Of a DNA stretch of 64,000 nt, positions 36,003 through 46,333 are shown in pieces. The stretch comes from Massilia sp. erpn (GTDB taxonomy: Bacteria; Pseudomonadota; Gammaproteobacteria; Burkholderiales; Burkholderiaceae_D): positions 1,426,001-1,490,000 of the forward strand of contig NZ_CP053748.1 of assembly GCF_024400215.1 (NCBI RefSeq). Reading direction: 5' to 3'. Every line of letters begins with the position of its first letter. Position 1 is the stretch's first letter. A model generated the notes under the pieces. It did not search any database. It saw only the letters and a list, made by a program, of their open reading frames with translations, and was not told the origin of the DNA. Made by a program: the position numbers and the translations under genes.

Positions 36003-36932
36003 ATGGAAATCCGCCAGCTCCGTTACTTTGTTGCAATTGTCGATCATGGTTCCCTGTCGCGCGCGGCCCTGGTGCTGCATGTGGCCCAACCGGCGCTGAC
36101 CCAGCAACTGCGCCATCTGGAAGAGGAGTTGGGGGTGCAGCTGCTGCACCGCTCGGCGCAGGGCGTGCTCAGCACCGACGCCGGCAAAGTGTTTTACGAC
36201 CACGCCCAGGCAATCTTGAAACAGGTGGCGGATGCGAAACAAGCGGTTACGCATTCGGCCCGTCCCTCGGGCAGCGTCACGCTCGGCCTGCCGCACAGCG
36301 TCTCGGGCGCGCTCGCCCTGCCCCTGCTGACGGCGGCCCAGCGCGACTACCCCGACGTCACCCTGCAGCTGACGGAGGAATTGACCGGCAATCTGGCCGA
36401 GCAGCTCAAATCCGGCCGCGTCAATCTGGCCGTGCTGTTCGACGATGGCCAGCTCACGCCCTTCGCCACCACGCCATTGGCGGAAGAGGAACTGGCCTAT
36501 ATCTGCCGCGCCGACGGCGAGGACTTCAAGCTGGGCGCCAGCGTGACCTTGGCGCAGGCGCTGGGCACGAAGCTGATCCTGCCCGGCCTGCAGCATGGCG
36601 TGCGGCCGCGCATCGAGGCGGTGGCGCGCGCCGCCGGCCTGCACACCGGCGACGTCATCGAAATCAATTCCATCGCCATCCTGAAATCGGCCATCCTGGC
36701 CGGCATGGGGGCCACTATTTTGCCGGTGGCGCCGGTGCTGGCCGAGATCGAGCGCAGCAGCATGCGCGTCCACGCCATCCACAATCCGGCCATCTCGCGC
36801 ACCGCGGTGCTGTGCGCCTCGCGCACGATACCGCTGACGAATGCAGCCAACGCCATCAGCCAGCTGGCGCTGCAAGTGGCGCAGGAACTCTGTCTGAGCG
36901 GCGCCTGGCCCGGCGCCCGCCTGCTCACCTGA
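36003..36932 (+). CDS. LysR-family transcriptional regulator (Nac/Cbl-like)
   Basis: The 309-residue protein starts at ATG 36003 (MEIRQLRYFVAIVDHGSLSR). The winged helix-turn-helix covers residues 1-60 (LVLHVAQPALTQQLRHLEEE), followed by a LysR substrate domain (GSVTLGLPHSVSGALALPLL). The 'MEIRQLRYF..I.dhGS' start is typical of Nac-type regulators. Its targets are unknown: the divergent HD-GYP gene and the following glycosyltransferase gene, which is convergent with it, are neighbours without an obvious link. Confidence 0.9.
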   Translation: MEIRQLRYFVAIVDHGSLSRAALVLHVAQPALTQQLRHLEEELGVQLLHRSAQGVLSTDAGKVFYDHAQAILKQVADAKQAVTHSARPSGSVTLGLPHSVSGALALPLLTAAQRDYPDVTLQLTEELTGNLAEQLKSGRVNLAVLFDDGQLTPFATTPLAEEELAYICRADGEDFKLGASVTLAQALGTKLILPGLQHGVRPRIEAVARAAGLHTGDVIEINSIAILKSAILAGMGATILPVAPVLAEIERSSMRVHAIHNPAISRTAVLCASRTIPLTNAANAISQLALQVAQELCLSGAWPGARLLT

Positions 36933-36945
36933 AACGGCGCGCCGG

Positions 36946-38169
36946 CTAGCCCAGGGCGAAACGCATCTGGGCGGGCAAGCAATGGCGCTGCAAATCGTAG
37001 CCCTGCAAGATGGTGTTGCGCGCCGCTTCGCGCAGATGGCCGAGGGAGTCACGCCGCTGCAAGGCGTCGGCAACAGTCGTGGCCAGCGCCTGCGGATCGA
37101 AGAAGTCGGTCAGCAAACCGTTCACGCCATGTTCGATCACCTCCTCCACCGGCGCCGTGCGCGAGGCAACGATCAGACAGCCCACGCTCATCGCCTCCAT
37201 CAAGGACCAGGACAGCACGAAGGGATAGGTCAGATAGCTGTACACCGCCGACACCTGCATCAGCTGGGTGAGCAAGGCATGCGGCACTTTGCCGACGAAA
37301 TGGATGCGACTCATATCGAGCCGCGCCGCCACCTCATCGCGGAAGATGGCTTTCCAGCTCTGCCCCTTGGGTGGCGCCGCGCCATAGCTGACGCCATCGC
37401 CGCCCACGATCACGATGCGAGCGTTCGGCCGCAAGCGCTGCAGCTCCGGCAAGGCACGCATGAAGGTGTGATAGCCGCGGTAAGGCTCCAGATGGCGCGC
37501 CACGAAAGTCACCACCTCGTCGCTCGGCCTTAACACCAGGCCCGCCTTGGACAGCGTGACGCGGGCCTGGGCATCGGGCCGGAAGCGCTGGCTGTCGATG
37601 CCGTCGTGGATGACCGAGATGCGCTGGCGGAACCAGTCAGGGTGGCGGTCGCGCTGGAAGCGGGTCGGCGACAGGCCGGCGTCGGCGCTGGCCATCGCAT
37701 GCAAAAGATGGGTATTGCGCAGCCGCAGGCGCTGGCGGCTCTCCAGGGTGGGCGCGGCGCTGAACTCCGGGTCGAAGTGCGAATCGCCACCCTCGGCGCC
37801 GTAATAGTATTCGGCATACACCAGCAGGCGCGCGCGCGGGAACACGTCCTGGGCGAACAAGCCCTCGCCCCAGCCGGGATGGACGAAGATCACATCCGGC
37901 GTAAAGCCCTGCTCTTTAAGCCGCTGCAGCGAGTCCGCCGCCGATTCGCCGCGCAGCAGCTTGCCGTACAAATCGCGCAACTGCGGTGCCTGGACCGCGG
38001 CGTCGGTGCCCTGCGCCAAACGATGGCAGACATAGCGCACACCCGGCAAGGCCTCGCTCTGGGCGCGCATACCGAGGGCGACGACCTCGTGGCCCTCGGC
38101 CGCCAAGGCCGGCGCCAAGTGGCGGAACTGGCCGGGAAAATTCTGGTGGATGAAGAGAAAACGTGCCAT
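36946..38169 (-). CDS. Group 4 glycosyltransferase
   Basis: The 407-residue protein has the GT-B layout: an N-terminal domain (FLFIHQNFPGQFRHLAPALA) and a C-terminal nucleotide-sugar domain with FVARHLEPYRGYHTFMRALP, a VGKVPHALLTQLM turn and the ExxE-like end SLMEAMSVGCLIVASRTAPVEEVI. It moves a sugar to an unknown acceptor, perhaps an exopolysaccharide or lipopolysaccharide. No polysaccharide cluster surrounds it. Confidence 0.9.
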   Translation of the reverse strand: MARFLFIHQNFPGQFRHLAPALAAEGHEVVALGMRAQSEALPGVRYVCHRLAQGTDAAVQAPQLRDLYGKLLRGESAADSLQRLKEQGFTPDVIFVHPGWGEGLFAQDVFPRARLLVYAEYYYGAEGGDSHFDPEFSAAPTLESRQRLRLRNTHLLHAMASADAGLSPTRFQRDRHPDWFRQRISVIHDGIDSQRFRPDAQARVTLSKAGLVLRPSDEVVTFVARHLEPYRGYHTFMRALPELQRLRPNARIVIVGGDGVSYGAAPPKGQSWKAIFRDEVAARLDMSRIHFVGKVPHALLTQLMQVSAVYSYLTYPFVLSWSLMEAMSVGCLIVASRTAPVEEVIEHGVNGLLTDFFDPQALATTVADALQRRDSLGHLREAARNTILQGYDLQRHCLPAQMRFALG

Positions 38170-38286
38170 AAAACTTATAAGGTTGCATATGGGAAATAAT
38201 ATAATAATTTAGCAAGCGCCAGGCGTGGTCTAGCTATCACTATTTCTTATACCCTCCTGCGCCGCCAACCTGGCATTGCTGCGGAG
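38170..38286. other. Short AT-rich intergenic stretch
   Basis: This gap separates the glycosyltransferase start from the MazF-like stop. It should hold the glycosyltransferase promoter and the end of the toxin transcript. I see no clear terminator. Confidence 0.3.
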
Positions 38287-38700
38287 CTAAGGCTTTTTGT
38301 TCTTTAGCGCGGCCGCAACCGCAGGCATATAGCTGGGATGCAGGACACCCATCTTGGGCTGCGGGCGATTGGCCTGTGGGCCTGGAGCGGGCGCAAACCA
38401 GTCGCTATCAAAAGGGAGCGCAAGCTGAACCGCAACATCGAACTTGGTCCGATAAGACAGGCCGCTGCAGGAAAAGCCGGAATCCGCTGGGTCCAATACG
38501 ATTTCCGTCGGATAAAGCCGGTCGGTCTTCTGGCTCGTGCCGTACACAACCGAGACTTCATGCGTACCCGGCGACACCCTTGCCACCAAGGCTGGCCGCC
38601 GCTTTGGGCCGGGTTCGCCCAATACCTGGGGAAAGGCGCACCAAACGATATCCCCAGGCGCAGGCAGCGGATGGTATTGCCGTTTGGGCCGCGCCGCCAT
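38287..38700 (-). CDS. MazF/PemK-like toxin
   Basis: The 137-residue protein has the MazF opening (PAPGDIVWCAFPQVLGEPGP KRRPALVARV), including the Arg used by these RNases, and a later YPTEIVLDP segment that fits the fold's second half. It lies 3 bases after the antitoxin gene, the normal order for type II systems. The tail after residue 105 is Pro-rich and longer than usual. RNase activity is inferred. Confidence 0.72.
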   Translation of the reverse strand: MAARPKRQYHPLPAPGDIVWCAFPQVLGEPGPKRRPALVARVSPGTHEVSVVYGTSQKTDRLYPTEIVLDPADSGFSCSGLSYRTKFDVAVQLALPFDSDWFAPAPGPQANRPQPKMGVLHPSYMPAVAAALKNKKP

Positions 38701-38703
38701 GGA

Positions 38704-38985
38704 TTAAAAAATCCGCTCCGTGAAACTCTCCTCGGGCGTCCCTGTGGCCGGACTCTCCCGGCGAATCGCATCGATTTGTGCGCTGCTTAGCGCACCCTCG
38801 TCCTGCGCATAAAAGGGCAGATAACGTTCCGCCATCTGCTTCAGCGCCAGGTGCGCCACCTCTGTTTTGCTCAGCCCTGTGGCCGTCATCAGCTTTTCCA
38901 GCGTCGCCTGGCTCACGCCAGTCGGCGTGTCCTGCTTTCGCAAGCGCAGCAGAAAACCCGCTTGCTGCAATTCCGTTTTGGGCAT
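38704..38985 (-). CDS. Antitoxin partner of the MazF-like toxin
   Basis: The 93-residue protein starts behind AAAGGAC. A helical DNA-binding-like part (GVSQATLEKLMTATGLSKTE VAHLALKQMAERYLP) precedes an acidic flexible tail (IRRESPATGTPEESFTERIF), typical of antitoxins that shield their toxin. An AT-rich promoter-like stretch with two GATATA repeats precedes it. Confidence 0.7.
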   Translation of the reverse strand: MPKTELQQAGFLLRLRKQDTPTGVSQATLEKLMTATGLSKTEVAHLALKQMAERYLPFYAQDEGALSSAQIDAIRRESPATGTPEESFTERIF

Positions 38986-39227
38986 TGTCCACCGTCCTTT
39001 CGCAGCTTGTATATCTAATATATATCACTGTGCCGACTTTGCAATGGGCCATCAATTTTTCTTATACCCCCATCCGAATTCCATATTTCCGTATACGTAA
39101 ACTTGGCCGTACACTGAAAAAAGTAAGGCTGCCCACGCTGCAGCCATCGTGACTAGGAGAGGACGCGCTTATCCGGCGCCGACCCCGCCAGGCACACACC
39201 GGACCACAAATTTTGGAGACAGCCACC
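38986..39227. other. Divergent promoter region of the toxin-antitoxin pair and iorAB
   Basis: The left part (39005-39030) is very AT-rich and probably carries the antitoxin promoter. ACGTAAAC (39095-39102) is the complement of GTTTACGT found in the icmF operator, a possible half-site for the same regulator. TTTTGGAG before the ATG is the iorAB ribosome site. Confidence 0.4.
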
Positions 39228-42200
39228 ATGCCTGATATCACGGCGCCAGGCAGCAACTCGCCTGTACTGAACCCCGTCACCCTCGACGACAAATACATTT
39301 CCACCTCCGGCAAGATCTTCCTCTCCGGCATCCAGGCCCTGGTGCGCCTGCCGATGATGCAGCGCCTGCGCGATGCGGCGGCCGGCCTGAATACCGCCGG
39401 TTTCATCTCGGGCTACCGCGGCTCGCCGCTGGGCGGCCTCGATGAAACTCTCTGGAAGACGAAAAAGCATCTGGAAGCGAGCCATGTGCAGTTCGTGCCG
39501 GGCGTGAACGAGGATCTGGCCGCGACGGCGGTCTGGGGTACGCAGCAGGTGGACCTGATCGGCCCTGCCAAATACGATGGCGTATTCGCCATGTGGTACG
39601 GCAAAGGCCCGGGCGTGGACCGCTGCGGCGACGTCTTCAAACATATGAACCATGCCGGCACGTCCAAGAACGGCGGCATCCTGCTGGTGGCGGGCGACGA
39701 TCACGGCGCCTACTCCTCCACCCTGCCCCACCAGTCCGACCATATCTTCTCGGCCTGCATGATCCCCCTGCTGTATCCCTGCAATGTGCAGGAATACCTG
39801 GACCTGGGCGTGCATGGCTGGGCCATGTCGCGCTTCTCCGGCTGCGCGGTGGCGTTCAAGGCGCTGGCCGATACCGTGGAGTCGAGCGCCTCGGTGGATG
39901 CCGATCCCTTCCGCGTGCAAGTGAAGATCCCCAAGGACTTCCAGATGCCCGAAGGCGGCCTGAATGCCCGCCTGTCCAGCATTCCGCTGGGCCAGCAGGC
40001 GCGCAATCAGGAAGCCCTGATGCAGGACTACAAAATCTACGCGGCCCTGGCTTACGCCCGTGAGAACAAGCTGAATCACACCACCATCGACAGCAAGGAC
40101 GCCAAACTGGGCATCATCGCCTCCGGCAAGTCCTACCTCGATGTGCTGGAAGCGCTGGAAGAACTGGGCATCGACGAAGAGATGGCGGCGAAAGTCGGCC
40201 TGCGCCTGTTCAAGGTCGCCATGCCCTGGCCGCTGGAGCCGGACAGCGTGCGCGAATTCGCGCAAGGCCTGGACGAGATCCTGGTGGTGGAAGAGAAGCG
40301 CCAGATCGTCGAATACCAGCTCAAGGAGCAGCTGTACAACTGGCGCGACGATGTGCGTCCACGCGTGATCGGCAAGTTCGATGAAAAAGGCGAGTGGGTG
40401 GCGCCGCGCGGCGAATGGCTGCTGACGTCGAAGGCCGACTTCTCCGTGTCGCAGGTGGCGCGCGTGATCGCCAGCCGCGTCAAGCGCTATATCGCCGACA
40501 CCAATATCCAGGACCAGATCAAGGCCCGCCTGACCTTCCTCGACGCCAAGGATGCGGTGCTGCAGAAAGCCATCGGCACGCCTTTCCGTCCGGCCTTCTA
40601 CTGCTCCGGCTGTCCGCACAATACCTCGACCAAGGTCCCGGAAGGCAGCTTCGCGCTGGCCGGCATCGGCTGCCACGTGATGGCGACCTCGATCTATCCG
40701 GAGATGAACAAGCTGACCACCCATATGGGCGGCGAAGGCGCGCCATGGATCGGCCAGGCGGCCTTCTCCAAGGTGCCGCATGTGTTCCAGAACCTGGGCG
40801 ACGGCACTTACTTCCACTCCGGCTATCTGGCCATCCGCGCCGCCGTGGCGGCGAAAGTGAACATCACCTACAAGATTCTGTACAACGACGCCGTGGCGAT
40901 GACCGGCGGCCAGCCGGTGGACGGCACCGTTTCCGTGCCGATGATCGCGCAGCAGATGGCGGCCGAAGGCGTGAAGCGCATCGCCCTGGTGACAGAAGAC
41001 CTGTCGCGCTATGAAGACCGCTCCGCCCTGCCGGAAATTGTGACCCTGCACGACCGCAAGGATATGGACGCGGTGCAGCGCGAGTTGCGCGAGATCGGCG
41101 GCTGCTCGGTGCTGATCTACGACCAGACCTGCGCCGCCGAAAAGCGCCGCCGCCGCAAGAAAAACGAGTTCCCCGATCCGGACAAGCGCATGGTCATCAA
41201 CGAAGCCGTGTGCGAAGGCTGCGGCGATTGCGGCATCCAGTCCAACTGCGTGTCCATCCTGCCGAAGGAAACGGAATTCGGCCGCAAGCGCACCATCGAC
41301 CAGTCCTCCTGCAATAAGGACTACTCCTGCGTCAAAGGCTTCTGCCCCAGCTTTGTGACGGTGGAAGGCGGCGCGCTGAAGAAATCGAAGACCGGCGTGA
41401 GCAAGGACAAGAACAGCGACGACGGCTGGGGCGTCTTGCCGCAGCCCGTGCTGCCGGCCTGCGAACAGCCTTACAACATCCTGATCAACGGCATCGGCGG
41501 CACCGGCGTGATCACCGTCGGCGCCCTGATGGGCATGGCCGCCCACCTCGAAGGCAAGGGCGCCTCCGTGCTGGACATGACCGGCATGTCGCAGAAAAAC
41601 GGCTCGGTGACGTCGCATGTGAAGATCGCCACCTCGCCGGCCCATCTGCGCGCCCAGCGCATCGCCACCGGCGAGGCCGACCTGATTCTGGGCTGCGATA
41701 TGCTGACCGCCGGCGCCGCCGACGCGGTGTCGAAAATGCGTCCGGGCCGCACCCTGGCCGTGGTCAATCTGCACGAGCAGCCGCCCGGCACCTTCGCCCA
41801 GAACGCCGACTGGCAATATCCGGTGGAAGAAGTGCGTGCCCTGATCAGCGAATCGGTGGGCGCGGCCAGCAACCCTGGCAGCGTGGACTTCATCGACGCC
41901 ACCAAATTGGCGACTGCGCTGATGGGCGACTCGATCGCCGCCAACCTGTTCATGCTGGGCTACGCCTGGCAGCGCGGCCGCATCCCGCTGAGCGAGGCCT
42001 CGCTGCTGCGCGCCATCGAAATGAATGGCGTGGCGGTGGAATCGAACAAGCGCAGCTTCCTGTGGGGCCGCCGCGCCGCCGTCGATTTGAAACGCGTGGA
42101 GAAAGTGGCAACGCCGACCCAGGCCATCGTGGTGCAGATGCCGCAAAGCCTGGACGCTGTGATCAAGAAGCGCATCGACTTCCTGACCGCCTACCAGGAC

Positions 42201-42791
42201 GCCGCCTACGCCGCCAAATATGCGGAGCTGGTGGAACAGGTGCGCGGCAAGGAAACCGCCCTGGGCCTGGGCAACAAGCTGTCCACCGCCGTCGCCAAGA
42301 ACCTGTTCAAGCTGATGTCCTACAAGGACGAATACGAAGTGGCGCGCCTGTACACCGATGGCCGTTTCGTCGAGCAGCTCAAGCAGCAGTTCGAGGGCGA
42401 CTTCTCGCTCAAGTTCAACCTGGCGCCGCCGATCTTCGCCAAGAAGGATGCGCAAGGCCATCTGGTGAAAGCCGAATACGGTTCGTGGATGTGGAAAACC
42501 TTCCAGCTGCTGGCCAAGTTCAAAGGCCTGCGCGGCGGCGCCCTGGATATCTTCGGCTACACTGAAGAACGCAAGATGGAACGCGCCCTGATCGTGGAAT
42601 ACCGCGAGCTGGTCGCCGATCTGCTGTCGCGCCTGGGCGCCGGCAACCACGAGCAGGCCGTGGCCCTGGCCGCCCTGCCGGAGAAAATCCGCGGCTTCGG
42701 CCATGTGAAGGAAAAAGCCGTCGACGCCTTCCGTGAAGAGAAAGCCCGCTTGCAAGCCGGCTTCCGCGACGGCCACCAGCGCGCGGCCTGA
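39228..42791 (+). CDS. Fused indolepyruvate/2-oxoacid:ferredoxin oxidoreductase
   Basis: The 1187-residue enzyme joins both halves of IOR in one chain. It has a TPP pyrimidine-binding domain (GFISGYRGSPLGGLDETLW), a TPP-binding part with GCPHNTSTKVPEG and GGEGAPWIGQ, a Cys-rich iron-sulfur region (CEGCGDCGIQSNC, about residue 661; CNKDYSCVKGFCPSF) and a C-terminal gamma domain (GIGGTGVITVGALMGMAAHL). It turns aryl- or branched-chain 2-oxoacids into acyl-CoA with reduction of ferredoxin. ATG 39228 is preferred over TTG 39213. It is followed on the same strand by icmF. Confidence 0.92.
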   Translation: MPDITAPGSNSPVLNPVTLDDKYISTSGKIFLSGIQALVRLPMMQRLRDAAAGLNTAGFISGYRGSPLGGLDETLWKTKKHLEASHVQFVPGVNEDLAATAVWGTQQVDLIGPAKYDGVFAMWYGKGPGVDRCGDVFKHMNHAGTSKNGGILLVAGDDHGAYSSTLPHQSDHIFSACMIPLLYPCNVQEYLDLGVHGWAMSRFSGCAVAFKALADTVESSASVDADPFRVQVKIPKDFQMPEGGLNARLSSIPLGQQARNQEALMQDYKIYAALAYARENKLNHTTIDSKDAKLGIIASGKSYLDVLEALEELGIDEEMAAKVGLRLFKVAMPWPLEPDSVREFAQGLDEILVVEEKRQIVEYQLKEQLYNWRDDVRPRVIGKFDEKGEWVAPRGEWLLTSKADFSVSQVARVIASRVKRYIADTNIQDQIKARLTFLDAKDAVLQKAIGTPFRPAFYCSGCPHNTSTKVPEGSFALAGIGCHVMATSIYPEMNKLTTHMGGEGAPWIGQAAFSKVPHVFQNLGDGTYFHSGYLAIRAAVAAKVNITYKILYNDAVAMTGGQPVDGTVSVPMIAQQMAAEGVKRIALVTEDLSRYEDRSALPEIVTLHDRKDMDAVQRELREIGGCSVLIYDQTCAAEKRRRRKKNEFPDPDKRMVINEAVCEGCGDCGIQSNCVSILPKETEFGRKRTIDQSSCNKDYSCVKGFCPSFVTVEGGALKKSKTGVSKDKNSDDGWGVLPQPVLPACEQPYNILINGIGGTGVITVGALMGMAAHLEGKGASVLDMTGMSQKNGSVTSHVKIATSPAHLRAQRIATGEADLILGCDMLTAGAADAVSKMRPGRTLAVVNLHEQPPGTFAQNADWQYPVEEVRALISESVGAASNPGSVDFIDATKLATALMGDSIAANLFMLGYAWQRGRIPLSEASLLRAIEMNGVAVESNKRSFLWGRRAAVDLKRVEKVATPTQAIVVQMPQSLDAVIKKRIDFLTAYQDAAYAAKYAELVEQVRGKETALGLGNKLSTAVAKNLFKLMSYKDEYEVARLYTDGRFVEQLKQQFEGDFSLKFNLAPPIFAKKDAQGHLVKAEYGSWMWKTFQLLAKFKGLRGGALDIFGYTEERKMERALIVEYRELVADLLSRLGAGNHEQAVALAALPEKIRGFGHVKEKAVDAFREEKARLQAGFRDGHQRAA

Positions 42792-42805
42792 GGCAGCGCG
42801 CCCTC

Positions 42806-42832
42806 CCCCCGCTCCGGTACGCCGGGCGGGGG
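42806..42832 (+). terminator. GC-rich hairpin after the oxidoreductase gene
   Basis: CCCCCGC/GCGGGGG with an inner CCGG/CCGG pair forms a strong stem 14 bases after the stop. No T-run follows, so it may be a partial terminator that makes icmF rely mainly on its own promoter. Confidence 0.45.
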
Positions 42833-42837
42833 CTGAC

Positions 42838-42868
42838 TTACTTGACGTTTACGTTAACGTCATATAAT
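42838..42868 (+). promoter_or_regulatory. MerR-type (LiuR-like) promoter-operator of icmF
   Basis: TTACTT (42838-42843) and TATAAT (42863-42868) are 19 bases apart, the stretched spacing of MerR-family promoters. The spacer is filled by an 18-base inverted repeat GACGTT-N6-AACGTC (42844-42861). The repeat resembles the LiuR operator known from branched-chain amino acid genes (from memory). TTGACG at 42842 with a 15-base spacer is the alternative -35. Confidence 0.65.
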
Positions 42869-42912
42869 TTAGATCTGATCCCGATCGCGTGACAAGAATT
42901 TCAAGGACATCC

Positions 42913-45900
42913 ATGAACGATCTCACCACCGCCAAGAATCTCGCCGCCGAACCTGAGCAGGCGAAGCCCGTCAACAAGGTTCGTTTCGTCACCGCCGCCT
43001 CGCTGTTCGACGGTCATGACGCCTCGATCAACATCATGCGCCGCATTCTGCAATCGAATGGCGTGGAAGTGGTCCACCTGGGCCATAACCGCTCGGTGGA
43101 CGATGTGGTGACGGCCGCGCTGGCGGAAGATGTGCAGGGCATCGCCATTTCCAGCTACCAGGGCGGCCACGTCGAATACTTCAAATACATGATCGACCTG
43201 CTGCGCCAGCGCGGCGGCGCGCATATCAAGGTGTTCGGCGGCGGCGGCGGCGTGATCGTGCCCTCCGAAATCGCCGACCTGCATGCGTATGGCGTGACGC
43301 GCATCTTCAGCCCGGAGGACGGCCAGCGCATGGGCCTCGCCGGCATGATCCAATGGATGGTGCAGCAATGCGATATCGACCTGTCGGCCTATTCCCCGAC
43401 GTCGCTGGCGCCGCTGCAGGAGGGCGACATCACGGCGCGCCACCGTCCCCTGGCCCAGCTGATTACCGCGCTGGAAAACGACAAGGCTTCCGCCCCGCTG
43501 CGCGCCGAGCTGCATAAAGCCGCCGAAGGCCTGAAGATTCCGGCCCTGGGCATTACCGGCACCGGCGGCGCGGGTAAATCCTCGCTGACCGATGAACTGA
43601 TCCGCCGCATTCGCCTGGACCAGGGCGATGCGCTGAATATCGCCATCATTTCCATCGACCCTTCGCGCCGCAAATCGGGCGGTGCGCTGCTGGGCGACCG
43701 TATCCGCATGAACGCGATCAACCCGTGGGCCGGCCAGGCGCGCGTCTTCATGCGCTCGCTGGCCACGCGTGAAGCGGGCTCCGAGATTTCGCAGGCGCTG
43801 CCGGACGTGATCGCCGCCTGCAAGGTGACGGGCTTCGATCTGGTGATCGTGGAAACCTCGGGCATCGGCCAGGGCGACGCCGCCATCGTGCCGCATGTGG
43901 ATGTCAGCATGTATGTGATGACGCCGGAATTCGGCGCCGCATCGCAGCTGGAAAAAATCGACATGCTCGATTTCGCCGACTTCATCGCCATCAACAAATT
44001 CGACCGCAAGGGCGCACAGGATGCGCTGCGCGACGTGGCCAAGCAATATCAGCGCAACCGCGAACTGTGGAGCAAGCGTCCGGAAGAAATGCCGGTGTTC
44101 GGCACCCAGGCTTCGCGCTTCAACGACGATGGCGTGACTGCGCTGTATCAAGGCTTGCTGCCCAAACTGGCGCAATTCGGCCTGTCCACCAAGGCCGGCA
44201 TCCTGCCGGTGGAGAATGTGCGCTTCAGCAGCGGCAAGAACGTGATCGTGCCGCCGGCCCGCGCCCGCTATCTGGCCGAAATCGCCGACACCGTGCGCGG
44301 CTATCACAAGAACACGCAGAAGCAGCTCAAGCTGGCGCGCGAACGCCAGCAGCTGCAGGAAGCCAAGCGCATGCTGGAAGACGCGGGCAAGACCGTGGCC
44401 GATTTCGATGGCGTCATCCTGGAGCGCGACCACGCGATGGATGCGGCCTCCAAGAAGCTGCTGGCCATGTGGCCGGACATGCAAGCCGCTTACTCGGGCG
44501 ACGAGTATGTGGTGAAAATCCGCGACAAGGAAATCCGCACCGGCCTGATTCAGCACACCCTGTCCGGCACCAAGATCCGCAAGGTGTCGCTGCCCAAGTA
44601 CGCCGACCACGGCGAGCTGCTGCGCTGGCTGATGCTGGAGAATGTGCCAGGCTCCTTCCCCTTCACCGCCGGCGTGTTCGCCTTCAAGCGCGAGGGTGAA
44701 GACCCGACCCGCATGTTCGCCGGCGAAGGCGATGCTTTCCGCACCAACCGCCGCTTCAAGCTGGTGTCAGAAGGGCTGGATGCGAAACGCCTGTCCACCG
44801 CCTTCGACTCGGTAACGCTGTACGGCGCCGATCCGGCCCTGCGTCCCGACATCTACGGCAAGGTCGGCAACTCGGGCGTGTCCATCGCCACGCTGGACGA
44901 TATGAAGGTGCTGTACGACGGCTTCAATCTGTGCAGCCCAAGCACCTCGGTATCGATGACCATCAACGGTCCGGCGCCGACCATCCTCGCCATGTTCATG
45001 AACACCGCCATCGACCAGCAGGTCGAAAAGTTCGTGGAAGAGAACAAGCGCCAGCCGACCGAGGACGAAGCGGCCAAGATCAAGGCCTGGGTGCTGCAAA
45101 ACGTGCGCGGCACGGTGCAGGCCGACATCCTGAAGGAAGACCAGGGCCAGAACACCTGCATCTTCTCCACCGAGTTCTCGCTGAAGGTGATGGGCGATAT
45201 CCAGGAATACTTCGTCCACAACCAGGTGCGCAATTTCTACTCGGTGTCGATCTCCGGCTACCACATCGCCGAAGCGGGCGCGAACCCGATTTCCCAGCTG
45301 GCCTTCACGCTGTCGAACGGCTTCACCTTCGTGGAAGCGTATCTGGCGCGCGGCATGCACATCGACGATTTCGCGCCCAACCTGTCCTTCTTCTTCTCCA
45401 ACGGCATGGACCCGGAATACACGGTGCTGGGCCGCGTGGCGCGCCGCATCTGGGCCGTGACCATGAAGGACAAGTACGGCGCCAACGACCGCAGCCAGAA
45501 GCTCAAGTATCACATCCAGACTTCGGGCCGCTCGCTGCACGCCCAGGAAATCGACTTCAACGATATCCGCACCACGCTGCAGGCGCTGATTGCAATCTAC
45601 GACAACTGCAACTCACTGCACACCAACGCCTACGACGAAGCGATCACCACACCGACCGACGAATCGGTGCGCCGCGCGCTGGCGATCCAGCTCATCATCA
45701 ACCGCGAATGGGGTCTGGCGAAGAACGAGAATCCGAACCAGGGCTCCTTCATCATCGAAGAACTGACCGATATGGTGGAAGAAGCCGTGCTGCAGGAATT
45801 CGAGCGCATCGCCGAACGCGGCGGCGTGCTGGGCGCGATGGAAACCGGCTACCAGCGCGGCAAGATCCAGGAAGAGTCGCTGCTGTACGAGCACCAAAAG

Positions 45901-46206
45901 CACGACGGCACCCTGCCCATCATCGGCGTCAACACCTTCCGCAACCCGAAAGGCAGCGAAGCCCCGGCGACCATCGAACTGGCCCGCTCCACCGACGAAG
46001 AGAAGCAATCCCAGCTCACCCGTCTGGAAGAGTTCCACACCCGCCACGCCGATGTCGCACCCGCCGCCCTGGCAGCTCTGCAAAAAGCCGCCATCGACAA
46101 CGAAAACGTGTTCGCCAAGCTGATGGACGCGGCCCGCGTCTGCTCCCTGGGCCAGATCACGACCGCGCTGTTCGAAGTCGGCGGCCAATACCGCCGCAAT
46201 ATGTAA
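42913..46206 (+). CDS. icmF: Fused isobutyryl-CoA mutase
   Basis: The 1097-residue enzyme has three parts. An N-terminal B12-binding domain has [10 protein letters not shown], whose His is the lower cobalt ligand. A MeaI-type G-protein chaperone has Walker [15 protein letters not shown] (about residue 216) and an NKFD base motif. A C-terminal mutase barrel runs from about residue 540. It interconverts isobutyryl-CoA and n-butyryl-CoA with coenzyme B12. ATG 42913 follows AAGGACA; a GTG at 42889 is open but less likely. Its placement behind the 2-oxoacid oxidoreductase fits valine breakdown. Confidence 0.95.
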   Translation: MNDLTTAKNLAAEPEQAKPVNKVRFVTAASLFDGHDASINIMRRILQSNGVEVVHLGHNRSVDDVVTAALAEDVQGIAISSYQGGHVEYFKYMIDLLRQRGGAHIKVFGGGGGVIVPSEIADLHAYGVTRIFSPEDGQRMGLAGMIQWMVQQCDIDLSAYSPTSLAPLQEGDITARHRPLAQLITALENDKASAPLRAELHKAAEGLKIPALGITGTGGAGKSSLTDELIRRIRLDQGDALNIAIISIDPSRRKSGGALLGDRIRMNAINPWAGQARVFMRSLATREAGSEISQALPDVIAACKVTGFDLVIVETSGIGQGDAAIVPHVDVSMYVMTPEFGAASQLEKIDMLDFADFIAINKFDRKGAQDALRDVAKQYQRNRELWSKRPEEMPVFGTQASRFNDDGVTALYQGLLPKLAQFGLSTKAGILPVENVRFSSGKNVIVPPARARYLAEIADTVRGYHKNTQKQLKLARERQQLQEAKRMLEDAGKTVADFDGVILERDHAMDAASKKLLAMWPDMQAAYSGDEYVVKIRDKEIRTGLIQHTLSGTKIRKVSLPKYADHGELLRWLMLENVPGSFPFTAGVFAFKREGEDPTRMFAGEGDAFRTNRRFKLVSEGLDAKRLSTAFDSVTLYGADPALRPDIYGKVGNSGVSIATLDDMKVLYDGFNLCSPSTSVSMTINGPAPTILAMFMNTAIDQQVEKFVEENKRQPTEDEAAKIKAWVLQNVRGTVQADILKEDQGQNTCIFSTEFSLKVMGDIQEYFVHNQVRNFYSVSISGYHIAEAGANPISQLAFTLSNGFTFVEAYLARGMHIDDFAPNLSFFFSNGMDPEYTVLGRVARRIWAVTMKDKYGANDRSQKLKYHIQTSGRSLHAQEIDFNDIRTTLQALIAIYDNCNSLHTNAYDEAITTPTDESVRRALAIQLIINREWGLAKNENPNQGSFIIEELTDMVEEAVLQEFERIAERGGVLGAMETGYQRGKIQEESLLYEHQKHDGTLPIIGVNTFRNPKGSEAPATIELARSTDEEKQSQLTRLEEFHTRHADVAPAALAALQKAAIDNENVFAKLMDAARVCSLGQITTALFEVGGQYRRNM

Positions 46207-46213
46207 TCCCACC

Positions 46214-46235
46214 GGGAGGCGCAACCGCGCCTCCC
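46214..46235 (+). terminator. Hairpin terminator after icmF
   Basis: Arms GGGAGGCGC (46214-46222) and GCGCCTCCC (46227-46235), with an AACC loop, lie 7 bases past the stop, followed by a T/C-rich tract. Confidence 0.65.
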
Positions 46236-46333
46236 ATTCTTCTCAAAGTATGTAAATTAGCGGCATATCAAAACGGCTTCGCCACACCGCTTCTACACTG
46301 GTCGCTCCTATTCACAACCAAAGGGGCCGACAT

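Noticed and set aside
39153..42776. A 1207-codon open frame antisense to the 2-oxoacid oxidoreductase gene
   Set aside because: It mirrors the codon pattern of the real gene, is rich in His/Gln/Gly/Ala as antisense frames of GC-rich genes are, and has no family motif or ribosome site.
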